Shown: in pieces, positions 18,244 through 27,896 of the stretch
Layout of the letters: each line of letters opens with the position of its first letter
How positions within the stretch are numbered: position 1 is the first letter of the stretch
Assembly: GCF_036567765.1 (NCBI RefSeq)
Contig: NZ_DATCTU010000079.1
Span: 1 to 54,103, forward strand
Direction of reading: 5' to 3'
Length of the DNA stretch: 54,103 nt
DNA from: Pseudobacteroides sp.
GTDB lineage: Bacteria; Bacillota; Clostridia; Acetivibrionales; DSM-2933
Made by a program: the position numbers and the translations under genes
Notes under the pieces: model-generated
Seen by the model: only the letters and a program-made list of their open reading frames with translations
What the model was told of the DNA's origin: nothing
Databases searched by the model: none

Positions 18244-18474
18244 CTAAAAACTCGGAAGACTATCCAGATTGTCACTTTCCGTACCATTTGGATTGGATCT
18301 TAAATATTCCCTTCCGCTTTTTGAAACACTGACATTTACGCCTTCAATCTTGTTGTCTTTCGCCATCATAATTGCTTCGTTAATTGAAAATACATTTCCA
18401 TTCTCAAGCATTACATCAGTTATATCACCTGAAGTATCCTTTTTTACTTTAATGATTTTTGATTGATCACTCAT
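18244..18474 (-). CDS. Small DUF3892-like protein
   Basis: 76 residues. I use the ATG at 18474 because TTAGGAG lies eight bases upstream; a start seven codons earlier has no site. The pattern I(I)KVKKD..GDITDVML.NG......EAI.M....I.GV.V..S..G..YLRS.P fits the DUF3892 family found widely in Firmicutes. Function unknown. It is soluble and basic in the first half. It may be its own unit or follow the membrane-anchored gene upstream (40 bp gap). Confidence 0.75.
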   Translation of the reverse strand: MSDQSKIIKVKKDTSGDITDVMLENGNVFSINEAIMMAKDNKIEGVNVSVSKSGREYLRSNPNGTESDNLDSLPSF

Positions 18475-18534
18475 AGTAATAACTCCTAACTTCAATTAGT
18501 TTACAACTATGTTTGCCAATACTCTTAAAATTAT

Positions 18535-19584
18535 TCATTTTTCAATGCCATAAGGATCTTTTATGCCATCATGATTGCTCCATACCCTCCCTGTCATGCA
18601 ATCTACAAGTATCGGATATTCATAGGATTTTGGGCTGCATGTTATAATAAATTCCCATGCCGGTCTGTAAGTTGAAGGCTTATCAGAGAAAACATTGCTA
18701 TATACCACCCGTGCTGAAACAATAGCATCATCAGTATTATACTCAGTGCATTTACTAATACCATCAAAACTACGAACATAATTTACAGAAAATAATGCTT
18801 CATCAAAATTCAGCGGCATATAATTAGGCTTGGAGTTAACAGGTTCAAATGAACTCCACCTCAAGCTAAGCTTTGGAATACCTTCCGGTATGACACTTAC
18901 ATTCAATCCCTCACCATATACAGGTATGTTATTGATTCGATGCTCCCATTTAAACTCATAGATATTCTTTATAGACCTGCCTTCTTCAAATGCAAAAGAA
19001 AACGGTACCGGATACTCAAAAAACAGGTCATTGCCTAAAAAATTAAGAGCATATTCCCTTGCATCCTCAATTGCTTTAACAGGTGCTTTTTTCATTTCCT
19101 TTGGCTTGGGGTAGTTTTCATTAATTTCCCACTCCCATGAAAGAAAACTATCTTCTACGGTCAAAGTCTCTCTAAACCTGCCATATTTACTCTGATATGG
19201 GGGCAAGCGATAATATTCCCCTTTTTCTCCTAATTTAAGAATCTCATATTTCTTTCCATTCCAAATACGATGTAGAAGCTTTTCTATATTTACGGGCGGT
19301 GTACTGCCGGCAGTGTATTCCCATACCGAAAATTCAGGCAACTTTGGTTTTTCCTTTGTCCACACAAGTATCGGCAGTAGGCTTTTTGGATTAAGTTTAT
19401 AAGATTTTAGATCTACCTTTTTAAGAGCAACAGTTTCTTTTGGCAAGCTTATACTATGAGATTTGGGCAATGAAGCATCCTTTAGGATTCTGTTATTTGC
19501 TTTATAGGTATACCCAATTATTGCTATAGCCCCCGTAAGTAAGATAACAAATGTAAAAATTAAAATCTTTTTTCTTCTGTTCAT
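18535..19584 (-). CDS. Membrane-anchored extracellular protein, PepSY/YycI-like
   Basis: About 349 residues from the ATG at 19584 (AGGAATGG site upstream; the ATG seven codons earlier lacks one). One N-terminal transmembrane helix (about 5-25) and a large outside domain. The C-terminal end, RPAWEFIITC...YPILVDCMTGRVW, has the PepSY-like pattern seen in YycI/YycH-type and peptidase-inhibitory proteins. DAREYALNFLG lies mid-protein. This is a fold-level resemblance only. No kinase gene lies next to it. Confidence 0.6.
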   Translation of the reverse strand: MNRRKKILIFTFVILLTGAIAIIGYTYKANNRILKDASLPKSHSISLPKETVALKKVDLKSYKLNPKSLLPILVWTKEKPKLPEFSVWEYTAGSTPPVNIEKLLHRIWNGKKYEILKLGEKGEYYRLPPYQSKYGRFRETLTVEDSFLSWEWEINENYPKPKEMKKAPVKAIEDAREYALNFLGNDLFFEYPVPFSFAFEEGRSIKNIYEFKWEHRINNIPVYGEGLNVSVIPEGIPKLSLRWSSFEPVNSKPNYMPLNFDEALFSVNYVRSFDGISKCTEYNTDDAIVSARVVYSNVFSDKPSTYRPAWEFIITCSPKSYEYPILVDCMTGRVWSNHDGIKDPYGIEK

Positions 19585-19844
19585 AATTCCATTCCTATTT
19601 TCCATATGTATTTTTATATTATTGTTTAATATTATTGTTATTACTCACCATTATATTTCTATTGTTAATATTATACATGATACACAAAAATATACACCCT
19701 GAAAAAAATATTGATGCAAAAAAGATAATTTTTCTTTTTGGTAAAATATTGCTCTCGTAAATGTTTTTATCTCTTTTTACACAGATATAAACTATTATTG
19801 CAATAAATTGCTGGATGTGCAAAAGTAAACGGCATTTTATACTC

Positions 19845-20288
19845 CTATATTTGCTTTCTGAATGTGTATTGTTCTTTCACATTCTCGTAGCCAATGCACT
19901 TGTAAAAAATATGGGCTTCTTTCCTTATGACATTGGATCTGAGGTTTATAGTATTGCATCCGCTGCACTTAGCCCATAGTTCCGATTGTATAATCAGTTC
20001 ACTGCCTATTCCATTTCCCCTGTAGTCTTTGTCTACAACCAGGCCGCCTATTTCCCCAATAAGGTCGCATTCGAGCAAAGGATAAATATGTACATGACAC
20101 CAACCAACGACCTTGCCATCAGTGGTTTCTGCAACAAAGACCTTGTGGTTTTCCCTTGAAAGAATATCACGTAAACGCGGCATTACATCCTTTGTGTTTG
20201 TGGGATACCCCAGTTGTGCACACAGTTCTGAAACATAAGCAAGATCATTTTCTACTAACTCTCTGATTGAGTACTTTAAGTTTGCCAT
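19845..20288 (-). CDS. GNAT N-acetyltransferase
   Basis: 147 residues from the ATG at 20288 (GGGGTGG six bases upstream). Gcn5-related fold: IRELVENDLAYVSELC at the N-terminus, VVGWCHVH on strand 4, and GGLVVDKDYRGNGIGSELI, which holds the V-x-x-x-x-R-G-x-G-x-G acetyl-CoA pyrophosphate loop. IRKEAHIFYKCIGYEN closes the fold. It transfers an acetyl group to an unknown amine. It lies 258 bp downstream of cphA on the same strand. Confidence 0.88.
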   Translation of the reverse strand: MANLKYSIRELVENDLAYVSELCAQLGYPTNTKDVMPRLRDILSRENHKVFVAETTDGKVVGWCHVHIYPLLECDLIGEIGGLVVDKDYRGNGIGSELIIQSELWAKCSGCNTINLRSNVIRKEAHIFYKCIGYENVKEQYTFRKQI

Positions 20289-20464
20289 AATGATCCACCC
20301 CATTTCCCCGATATTGATAAATTACTTAGTGTTTTTCACAACATAAATAATTTATTATATAATAATATTTTATCACTTTAGTTATGTAAATTCCATTATA
20401 TGATCCTTTATTATTGTGATAAGTATCTTATTTAAAGCATTTTTATGCTTAGAGTATATAAGAA

Positions 20465-20512
20465 TACCCTGTAAAGTAAACACATTTTATACTGTGTCTA
20501 GTTTGCAGGGTA
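20465..20512. terminator. Bulged inverted repeat beyond cphA
   Basis: TACCCTG (20465-20471) pairs with CAGGGTA (20506-20512), and CACA/TGTG pair inside. It is 35 bp downstream of the cphA stop. A good T run is missing, so termination is uncertain. Confidence 0.4.
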
Positions 20513-20546
20513 CTGTTTTCGAACAATTATATATTCAAATTGAACT

Positions 20547-23192
20547 TCAGACAGGTATGGGCTGTGCATGCTGCTGGCTCATGGATATACTTTCCTGATA
20601 TTCGTTGATGACTTCTACTAACGGTTCCATTTTTTCAAAAAAAACAGCGATTACATCACCTTTCCTGGCTTGCAGCAATGCCAATCTTAAAGCTTCTGCC
20701 TCATCAGGAATTATTTTTATGCAATCTTTGGAACTACCTGATGATGCACCGCGATACAAGAGATCTGCAACCTCTAGAGGCTGTCTTTCACGCAAATCCT
20801 GATCTTCTTTAATAAAAATATAATCGAAGGCACTTCCTGCAATCTTCCCAACATTAAAAATATCTGTATCGAGCCTGTCGCCAGGAACACCTATAACACC
20901 TACCAAACGTGATGGCTTTAAAGCGTGAAGTCCATCAATTGTAACACGGTACCCATCAATATTGTGACCATAATCAAGAACAACCTTGAAATCCCCAAGA
21001 TCATATATATTGAAGCGTCCCGGATTACTGTTTGCATCACAGCTAAACTCACTCAATGCCTCTTTGATTATATCAAAGGATACTCCAAGGGCAAAGCTTG
21101 CACCAATTGCTGCCATGCTGTTATAAATGTTATGCTTCAAACCTCCGTCAAGTGTGGCTGGAATTTGGCTTAGGCTTATGAACTTACATGTAAGACCTTT
21201 GCAGACTATATAGATAAAATTGTTTTTCTTGTATACTGCAGAACCTCCGTTTGCAATATGTTCTTGCAGGATAGGGTTCTCATATTCCATTGAAAACAAT
21301 ATCTGCTTACCTTTAGCCCTGTCTTTTGCCTTCATTACCCAGGGATCATCTGCATTGAGCACACATGCCCCATCCTCTTTTACAGCTTCGATAACAAGGG
21401 ATTTTGCGTGGAGTAATTCCTCCATGGTATTGATCCCATCTACACCCAGGTGGTCTTCCGTGAGGTTGGTAAAAACTGCAACATCAGCTTTATCATAGGC
21501 CAGTCCATTCTTTACAATGCCGCCTCTTGCGGTTTCAAGGACTGCTGCCTCTACCCTTCTATTGTGAAGAATTTTTCCGGCACTTTTAGGACCGGTTGTA
21601 TCTCCCTCTTCAATACAAGTTTCATTAACATAAATACCATGTGTAGTTGTTGTACCGACAGTAAGTCCCTGGTGCCTTAAAATGCTGCTTATCATCCTTG
21701 TTGTGGTAGTTTTTCCGTTAGTTCCTGTAATTGATACTATTGGTATTGTGAACGGTGTACCTTCAGGAAACATCATGTCCAAAATTGGAGATGCCACATC
21801 CCTTTTTTTCCCTCCTGTAGGGTTTAAGTGCATTCTTATTCCTGGAGCGGCATTTACTTCCACAATAGCTCCAATATCTGTGGTTAAAATTTTTGAAATA
21901 TCCGGGGTCACTACATCAATTCCGGCAATATCAATACCTATGACTTTTGCAGCTTCTTCAAAAATCTTAATATTTTCGGGATGAATCATATCCGTACAAT
22001 CATAGGCTTCTCCCCCCGTACTAAGATTCCCGTTATCCCTAAGCCAGACTTTCTGTCCTTTTTCTGGTATGTGAGAAAGCGTTAAATCTTGTTTGTCTAA
22101 GACCACCTTCATAATATCATCAACCTTTAGCCTGGTTAGAGGCTTTTCATGATCTTCCCCTCGAAGCTCATTCAGGTTTTCAATATCAATAAGCTCACTG
22201 ATGCTATGTTGCCCATCACCTATAATATGTGCAGGAATCCTTTCAGCACCAGCAACTACCTTGCCGTTAACTACCAATACCCTGTAGTCCCTGCCCTCAA
22301 TATATTTTTCTACGATGCATTCTCCATCAAAATTAACTGCCTGCAAGTAAGCTTCCTCAAGTTCAATTTCATTCTTAATATTAACAAATATAAACTTGCC
22401 TTTATTACCATTTTGGGGCTTTACTACAACGGGGTACCCTATTGAATTTGCCGCAGCTTTAGCCTCTTCAAGATCTAATACTGATTTTCCTTTTGGTACA
22501 GGAATTGCGGCTTCCTCCAGCAGTGTTTTGGTTAAATGTTTATTACATGCTGCATCCACCGATATACTGCTAGTGCCCTCATAAAGTGTTGCCGATAGCC
22601 TTTTCTGGTACTTGCCGTATCCTAATCGTACAATATCTCCGTCATTTACAAGACTGACGGGAATCCCCCTCTTATTTGCTTCAGATATAACAGCACCTGT
22701 ACTAATACCTATATCATATCTTACACATAGTTTTTTAAGCTTTTCAATCTCAGTTTCCATATTGACGGTCTTACCATCGATTAAATTCCTTAATGTATCT
22801 ATAATAAACAAACCGCAAGCTTTTCCTATGGTTGTGTGAGGACATGTAAAAATAACATGATATATATCATCCTTTACTTGTCTCGCTTTTCCGTGCTTGA
22901 TGTCATACCCTAGTATTCTTAGAGTTTCAAGACATAAGTGCTCTGTTACATGGGCAAGGTAGGTTCCTTCTTTAAGTCTGTCAACAAAACCGCCGACATA
23001 GCCTGTACAACACTTATGCTCCTTTATTCCCGGAAAGAGATCAACTATTTTTTCATTTATATTACCAATATCCTTTGTTGGAATGTCTGCAAGTTCACCA
23101 AGCTTTATTTGCAGCCTAACAATCGGTTCTCTTAAGCTATAAATATTAGGAGCATTGAAAACTCGTATATCTTCTATTTCCAAAATTCTCAC
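20547..23192 (-). CDS. cphA: Cyanophycin synthetase
   Basis: 881 residues, GTG start. Builds multi-L-arginyl-poly-L-aspartate by ATP-dependent addition of Asp and Arg. The N-domain (1-160) contains VTEHLCLETL. The ATP-grasp domain (about 215-475) has VVKPQNGNKGKF and NAAPGIRMHLNPTGG. The Mur-ligase-like domain has SITGTNGKTTTTRM (487-500) as its P-loop, GGIVKNGL and LTEDHLG, and the C-terminal DYGHNIDGY. Length fits the family. No cyanophycinase gene is in the window. The ribosome site GGAG abuts the GTG directly; a TTG three codons on would have better spacing but would remove the conserved MRIL start. A hairpin sits against the site (23196-23232). Confidence 0.95.
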   Translation of the reverse strand: MRILEIEDIRVFNAPNIYSLREPIVRLQIKLGELADIPTKDIGNINEKIVDLFPGIKEHKCCTGYVGGFVDRLKEGTYLAHVTEHLCLETLRILGYDIKHGKARQVKDDIYHVIFTCPHTTIGKACGLFIIDTLRNLIDGKTVNMETEIEKLKKLCVRYDIGISTGAVISEANKRGIPVSLVNDGDIVRLGYGKYQKRLSATLYEGTSSISVDAACNKHLTKTLLEEAAIPVPKGKSVLDLEEAKAAANSIGYPVVVKPQNGNKGKFIFVNIKNEIELEEAYLQAVNFDGECIVEKYIEGRDYRVLVVNGKVVAGAERIPAHIIGDGQHSISELIDIENLNELRGEDHEKPLTRLKVDDIMKVVLDKQDLTLSHIPEKGQKVWLRDNGNLSTGGEAYDCTDMIHPENIKIFEEAAKVIGIDIAGIDVVTPDISKILTTDIGAIVEVNAAPGIRMHLNPTGGKKRDVASPILDMMFPEGTPFTIPIVSITGTNGKTTTTRMISSILRHQGLTVGTTTTHGIYVNETCIEEGDTTGPKSAGKILHNRRVEAAVLETARGGIVKNGLAYDKADVAVFTNLTEDHLGVDGINTMEELLHAKSLVIEAVKEDGACVLNADDPWVMKAKDRAKGKQILFSMEYENPILQEHIANGGSAVYKKNNFIYIVCKGLTCKFISLSQIPATLDGGLKHNIYNSMAAIGASFALGVSFDIIKEALSEFSCDANSNPGRFNIYDLGDFKVVLDYGHNIDGYRVTIDGLHALKPSRLVGVIGVPGDRLDTDIFNVGKIAGSAFDYIFIKEDQDLRERQPLEVADLLYRGASSGSSKDCIKIIPDEAEALRLALLQARKGDVIAVFFEKMEPLVEVINEYQESISMSQQHAQPIPV

Positions 23193-23195
23193 TCC

Positions 23196-23232
23196 AATGT
23201 TTCAGTTTTGTATATATATATTGTGAAACATT
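23196..23232 (-). promoter_or_regulatory. 9-bp inverted repeat against the cphA ribosome site
   Basis: AATGTTTCA (23196-23204) is the reverse complement of 23224-23232, 19 bases apart. In the minus-strand mRNA the stem ends immediately before GGAG and the GTG start, so it could act as a translation-controlling hairpin or, at DNA level, as an operator. Confidence 0.45.
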
Positions 23233-23499
23233 TGTAGTGAAATTATTTTTGTGAATTTTGCATAAATAGAGCTGTGTGTTACAAAATACCCATATTTACG
23301 TCTATATGTGTAAATATAACAATAGAATTTATATTATTTTTATTGGTCTTTTAATATATCAAATAATACCATCAAATCAATTTTGTAATAATTCGGTGTT
23401 ATTTATCCAAATAGCTAGATATGGAAGTTTTGCCTTCTTATCCTTTAACATAATCAGAAAAGGCTTGTTAAACACCCGCATTTAACAATTTTTTGCCAA

Positions 23500-23950
23500 T
23501 TAAATCAGTATAAGAATGCTTACTTTCAAAATTAATACAGGGAATTTGGAGTGTGTCTCACTTCCGAGTTTGCACCGTTTTCCGTTTTTTATTATGCCTT
23601 CCGCAGCTTCAATCGTCTCAAGCAGTGTTTGTTTGGGATTTAGCATTGCAAGTATTATTTCATCATTATCAGACACAGAATTAAGACCAATTATAAAATC
23701 CGAATCGTTGTTATAATCGTATACTATAACTTGTTTGCTAAGATTATCATGCACTTCACATTCAGAATAATTATTGATTCCAAACCCATTAACATTGTAT
23801 GTTTGGTTGAACAAAACAAAATATTTTTGCCTGAATCCATATCAATCTCCATATGAGGCGTTACAATAGTCCTTATTAACTTATTATCCACGGTATTTTG
23901 ATTTAATAATTTCTTCTTTAAAAACTCTTTCAGTTTTATTGCTCCTTCTA
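23500..23950 (-). pseudogene. Degenerate coding region, probably frameshifted
   Basis: Two overlapping minus-strand frames look protein-like without forming one gene. The upstream frame (about 23950 to 23690) reads KLKEFLKKKLLN...IVTPHMEIDMDSGKN; the second (23814, TTG, to 23500) gives 104 residues including DFIIGLNSVSDNDEIILAML. Neither has a good start or ribosome site. I do not recognise the protein. A frameshifted relic is the simplest reading; a real small gene at 23500-23814 is possible. Confidence 0.3.
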
Positions 23951-23979
23951 TCTTATTTGGTAAATGTTAACAATTTATT

Positions 23980-24032
23980 AAAAAGGGAGCTTCGATGGCT
24001 TACTTTGTCTGAGTATGCTCATTGAAGCTCCC
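23980..24032 (-). terminator. Terminator of the GH5 dockerin gene
   Basis: GGGAGCTTC (23985-23993) pairs with GAAGCTCCC (24024-24032), extended by a partial ATG/CAT stem. On the minus strand TTTTT follows. Confidence 0.7.
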
Positions 24033-24049
24033 GCTATCATATTACAATT

Positions 24050-25996
24050 TTATTTAGCATATGATGGATAATCGCTTGTGGTCTTATTAAAATGTCTTGC
24101 AAGTATTATTACATCTGACATGTTTATGGACCCGTCCTTGTTAAGATCACAGGAATCGATGTATTGTGTATCTGTTGAAACTGCATTAAAGCCTTTTGCC
24201 AAAGCTATAACATCAGTCATATTTATTGACCCATCCTGGACTCCGTTAACAGAAATATCTCCAGCCCAAATTTCCAATGGAGATGCAATACTACCAACCT
24301 TGTCACCGGCACTTACACCTTTTATTTCTCTTGCAAGATAACCATCCTTTGATACTTTTAATGGCACTGCTACAAGGGTTTGCGGAATATTGGCCAATGT
24401 AAATGCTCCGGTTTGGTCTGTAAAAGCTGAAACCGGACCAAACTCTACTTTATATCCTGCTTTAACCGCTGAAGGACTTGTTGATGTGTCAAAGTCAGGT
24501 CTTATGTATCCTGATATAGTCATGTCTGCTTGACTTGTAGGTGTTGGAGTTGGTGTAGGTGAAGCAACTGAGGGTCCGTACACAAGCATTTCCCAAAGGG
24601 AGAATCCCCACTCGGAATTAAACTTCTGGCTGCATTCAAGTTTTATATAACGGGCTTTATATGTCTTATCAAGCTTGATTTCGTCAGCACCGCCCTTACC
24701 GTTATACTGCTGGTAAGCGATTGTCCAGCTTGTACCGTCAGTTGAAGTAAGGATTTTATATTGTGTAGCATGTGCATCTTCCCAGTATATTACAGCCCTA
24801 TTTACATCCTGGATCGATCCTAAGTCCACATTTATGTACTCAGCATTATATTTACCGGAAACTGAGGCCCATCTTGTATCTCCGTTACCGTCAACGGCAA
24901 ATTTAGCTGCAGTATCGTTTGACTCTATAGAAGAGGCTTCAATAGGCTTATTTAAAGCCAGGTTACCTGCCGGATAAGGCGTAGGTGTCGGAGGAGGCGG
25001 AATGCCTTTTTGTATTGAAGCAGGCTTTACAGCAATATTTTTTATACTGTGAGGATTTGTTATACAAACCTCAAGCCCCCATCCCTGCAGTGTTGCAAAA
25101 GTGCTGTCGGTTGTCATGTCAAGAAAAGTCTGGGGATTATTGCCAGGTCCCCATTCCCAGGGCATATACCCTACCTCATTTAAATGGCACTGTTCAATAA
25201 TTGTTTTGTATGGAATAGCTCCCTGTGCGGTATCATCCCATTTGTGTCCGAACTCTCCCACAACAAGAGGAAGGTTCATATCAACAGACTGCTTTATTTC
25301 GTCTTTAACCCTTTGGTCTGTGTAGCCCCATGCGTATGGCCACCACATATGTACTGAAAATAAAAGATTGTGGTCCGGATCATTCTCGATAAGATATGGA
25401 CCGTTTGCCTGAAGTGAATCTATTCCCTGTCCGTAGCTTGGAGCATCAATCATGAGCGGAACATGTATTCCTGCATTTCTCATCCTGCTTACCGCAAGTG
25501 AGTAACCTGCCTTGAAATCAGCATCTGAAACAGTTTGTCCGCACTCATTTGCAATGTTTACTATCAAATACTCCTGATGCTTCTTAATTACTTCAACAAC
25601 ATCAGGTCTTACCCAATAGTCAACAACTGTCTGAAGCTTGGACCATTCCCCTGTTGCATCATGGCATTCGATGACAGGAATCATATTATTCAGGCGGCAA
25701 TTGTAAATTGCTTTATCCAGTTTTTCAGCTGAACCGGTTATACCCCAAACAATTCGAACGCTGTTAGCACCTGTTTTTGCAATTTCCTCATAGGATGGTA
25801 CACCATCAATATCAGTCCAAATAATCATCTTGTTAACACCGTAAAGAATTGTTTTTTCTCCGTTCTTGTCATACAAAAAACGCCCTTTAACCCTAAAACC
25901 GGGGTATTGTTCATCTGCAGCATATGTACTTGGAAAGCTGTTAAAAATAATTGTCATTAAAAATGTAACCATAAGGACAATAGAAATCCTTTTCAT
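24050..25996 (-). CDS. GH5 mannanase-like enzyme with CBM32-like module, X-module and dockerin
   Basis: 648 residues from the ATG at 25996, which has AAAGGAGG upstream; a start ten codons earlier does not. Signal peptide 1-27. The GH5 domain (33-325) begins FRVKGRFLYDKNGEKTILYGVN. The acid/base is E151 in VNIANECG and the nucleophile E248 in VVGEFGH; overall it looks like bacterial subfamily-8 mannanases, acting on beta-mannan. A discoidin/CBM32-like module spans 343-476 (ALNKP..., RYIKLECSQ). After a TP linker come the X-module (492-577) and the dockerin (579-643: SINMTDVIALAKGFN, SINMSDVIILARHFN). Secreted cellulosomal enzyme. Substrate is inferred from motif style. Confidence 0.9.
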   Translation of the reverse strand: MKRISIVLMVTFLMTIIFNSFPSTYAADEQYPGFRVKGRFLYDKNGEKTILYGVNKMIIWTDIDGVPSYEEIAKTGANSVRIVWGITGSAEKLDKAIYNCRLNNMIPVIECHDATGEWSKLQTVVDYWVRPDVVEVIKKHQEYLIVNIANECGQTVSDADFKAGYSLAVSRMRNAGIHVPLMIDAPSYGQGIDSLQANGPYLIENDPDHNLLFSVHMWWPYAWGYTDQRVKDEIKQSVDMNLPLVVGEFGHKWDDTAQGAIPYKTIIEQCHLNEVGYMPWEWGPGNNPQTFLDMTTDSTFATLQGWGLEVCITNPHSIKNIAVKPASIQKGIPPPPTPTPYPAGNLALNKPIEASSIESNDTAAKFAVDGNGDTRWASVSGKYNAEYINVDLGSIQDVNRAVIYWEDAHATQYKILTSTDGTSWTIAYQQYNGKGGADEIKLDKTYKARYIKLECSQKFNSEWGFSLWEMLVYGPSVASPTPTPTPTSQADMTISGYIRPDFDTSTSPSAVKAGYKVEFGPVSAFTDQTGAFTLANIPQTLVAVPLKVSKDGYLAREIKGVSAGDKVGSIASPLEIWAGDISVNGVQDGSINMTDVIALAKGFNAVSTDTQYIDSCDLNKDGSINMSDVIILARHFNKTTSDYPSYAK

Positions 25997-26092
25997 AAAA
26001 CTCCTCCTTTTAAAAAATAAATACATAATAATATATTATAGCAAGTAATTAGAAAAGAAAAGCGGCTAAGATATATGAACCAACATTACTGC

Positions 26093-27451
26093 TCAGTTCT
26101 GCAAAATCATATTAAATTTCAAGGCCACCCTTACAACATCGCTCATGTTTACAGAACCATCATTGTTTATATCACATTTTCTATCATAATTACTTTCTGA
26201 AACCGTGGTATTAAAGTGAGATGCTATCAATACAATGTCGGCCATGTTGATGACTTTGTCTCCATTGATATCCTCCGGATTGGTAGAAGTTGGTACAGGT
26301 GTGTTTATAGGAGCAGTATTTTTGTATTGTAAATAAAATGCTGCGAGCTCAGTATCCTTAATTTTACGTTCGGTTCTGGAATAATGCTCACTTGCATCCC
26401 AAAGAAGAGGACAAAACCCCAGATCATAGGCAGTTTTACAAACCGTTGAGAGATAACGTCTTACACTTTCAGGATCTTTGTTTTGTGTGACAGTACCATA
26501 TTCTCCAATGATAACAGGTACCCCATTATTTGCAAACTTACTTTTCATTTTTTGAAAATCGGTTTTAACCTGATTGATTTCCGCATCTGTTCCCCATGTG
26601 GTTGCACATTTGCCCCATGAAGCGTCCTCAGTAAGAATTGTAAAAGTAGATGGTGTGTAATAGTGTACCGAAATTATCAATTTATTACTGACGGTATCTT
26701 TAGGCATTATAAAGCTTGGATCACATGTAAGGTCAATATCGGTTGCATATCCTGCAATCAAAAGGCAGCGTGATGTATTATTCCCTCCTGATGCTCTGAC
26801 AATGTCAACGAATTTCTGATTAATATTATTAAGTGTATTATATGCCCGGGTTTTTGCATCTCCTGTTGTACCGCTCCATCTGTTCCAAATGCTGTCCCAA
26901 CATCCTTCCTCATTTAGTGATTCCAGAATCAGATTACTGGGATAATCCTTGAAATAGCTGCTTATTTGAGTCCAAATTGCAGTGTATTTTTTCATGGACT
27001 CATCATAATTGGTTGCAAAATTTGCAAACCAACCGTTGTCCCAATGAATATTTACGATAGCGTACATACCGGCATTTGAGCAGTAGTCGACTACCTCTTT
27101 AACACGCTTCAAAAGATCCTGATTGATTGTATAATCAGTTCCTATTAGATTTGACCATGCTACCGGGATACGAACAGAATTAAAGCCAGCAGCTTTAACG
27201 CCGTCAATTATAGCCTGAGTCGTAATTACTGCACCCCATGCAGTTTCATAGTCTTGTACCCTTTTCCCATTTATCCAATCGCCGCAGGCCTCCAGTGTAT
27301 TTCCCAAGTTCCATCCAATTCCCATATCACGAACCGTTTCGGAAGCCGTTTTATCTGTCGATGCAAATACAGGTAAAGATTGTGATGCTGTCAAAAGTAT
27401 TATCAGTGATAATAAAGCCGTTAATTTCCTTAAAATACCCCAATGTCTCAT
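26093..27451 (-). CDS. GH5 endoglucanase with C-terminal dockerin
   Basis: 452 residues; AAGGAGG lies 12 bases before the ATG. Signal peptide 1-30. The catalytic domain (about 36-378) starts MGIGWNLGNTLEACGDW. Acid/base is E181 in ESLNEEG and nucleophile E317 in VIIGEYGTV; HWDNGWF and SVHYYTP match cellulase-type GH5. A short TP linker leads to a dockerin (393-450: VINMADIVLIASHFN, SVNMSDVVRVALKFN) with no X-module, unlike its three partners. It lies 97 bp upstream of the mannanase-like gene on the same strand, so the two may be co-transcribed. Predicted to cleave beta-1,4-glucan internally with retention. Confidence 0.93.
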   Translation of the reverse strand: MRHWGILRKLTALLSLIILLTASQSLPVFASTDKTASETVRDMGIGWNLGNTLEACGDWINGKRVQDYETAWGAVITTQAIIDGVKAAGFNSVRIPVAWSNLIGTDYTINQDLLKRVKEVVDYCSNAGMYAIVNIHWDNGWFANFATNYDESMKKYTAIWTQISSYFKDYPSNLILESLNEEGCWDSIWNRWSGTTGDAKTRAYNTLNNINQKFVDIVRASGGNNTSRCLLIAGYATDIDLTCDPSFIMPKDTVSNKLIISVHYYTPSTFTILTEDASWGKCATTWGTDAEINQVKTDFQKMKSKFANNGVPVIIGEYGTVTQNKDPESVRRYLSTVCKTAYDLGFCPLLWDASEHYSRTERKIKDTELAAFYLQYKNTAPINTPVPTSTNPEDINGDKVINMADIVLIASHFNTTVSESNYDRKCDINNDGSVNMSDVVRVALKFNMILQN

Positions 27452-27602
27452 ACTTACTTGAAACCTCCTTATATTTGTACTTAATCCCCTTAATTAAAAC
27501 GTAAATATAAAACTTTTTCATGTGGCTTTATACGTTAGTTTCAGAATTAATATAGGAAAAAGTCTATAACAAAAGATAGCTATTGTGCATTTGTTATAAA
27601 TT

Positions 27603-27803
27603 ATGAACTTCTATTTTCTGTCATTAGCTTTAAGAAGCCTTCCTTTAGGTACTGCATATGCAATTTGGACAGGAATTGGTACTATGGGCACTGTAATTTT
27701 AGGAATAATATTGTTCAAAGAACCTATTGATTTGGTAAGAATAGCATGCATTGGCTTTATAATAGTTGGAATAGTTGGATTGAAGCTTGTTTCTTCCCAT
27801 TAA
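27603..27803 (+). pseudogene. Small multidrug resistance (SMR) transporter, 5'-truncated
   Basis: 66 residues matching the last three of four SMR helices: SLPLGTAYAIWTGIGTMG is the family signature, followed by GIILFKEPIDLVRIACIGFI and GIVGLKL. Intact SMR proteins are ~105-110 residues. The first ~40 residues with the essential Glu of helix 1 are absent: a TAA lies two codons before the ATG, no ribosome site exists, and no frame in the preceding 120 bp encodes the missing part. A relic, unless it partners with another subunit. Confidence 0.7.
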
Positions 27804-27896
27804 CTGATGTTTTACTACTCTCATAGGAAATATTAAATACAACGAAAATAAGCTTTTATAGTTGTGTGGAAAATGTGCTTGTTATATAATTAATTA

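Noticed and set aside
19619..19822. 67-codon minus-strand frame with one hydrophobic helix
   Set aside because: TTG start without ribosome site. Its helix loosely resembles the N-terminus of the neighbouring membrane-anchored protein (18535-19584), so it could be a relic of a duplicate, but the evidence is thin.
20416..20598. 60-codon plus-strand frame past cphA
   Set aside because: Overlaps the cphA end and an inverted repeat; no ribosome site or known motif.
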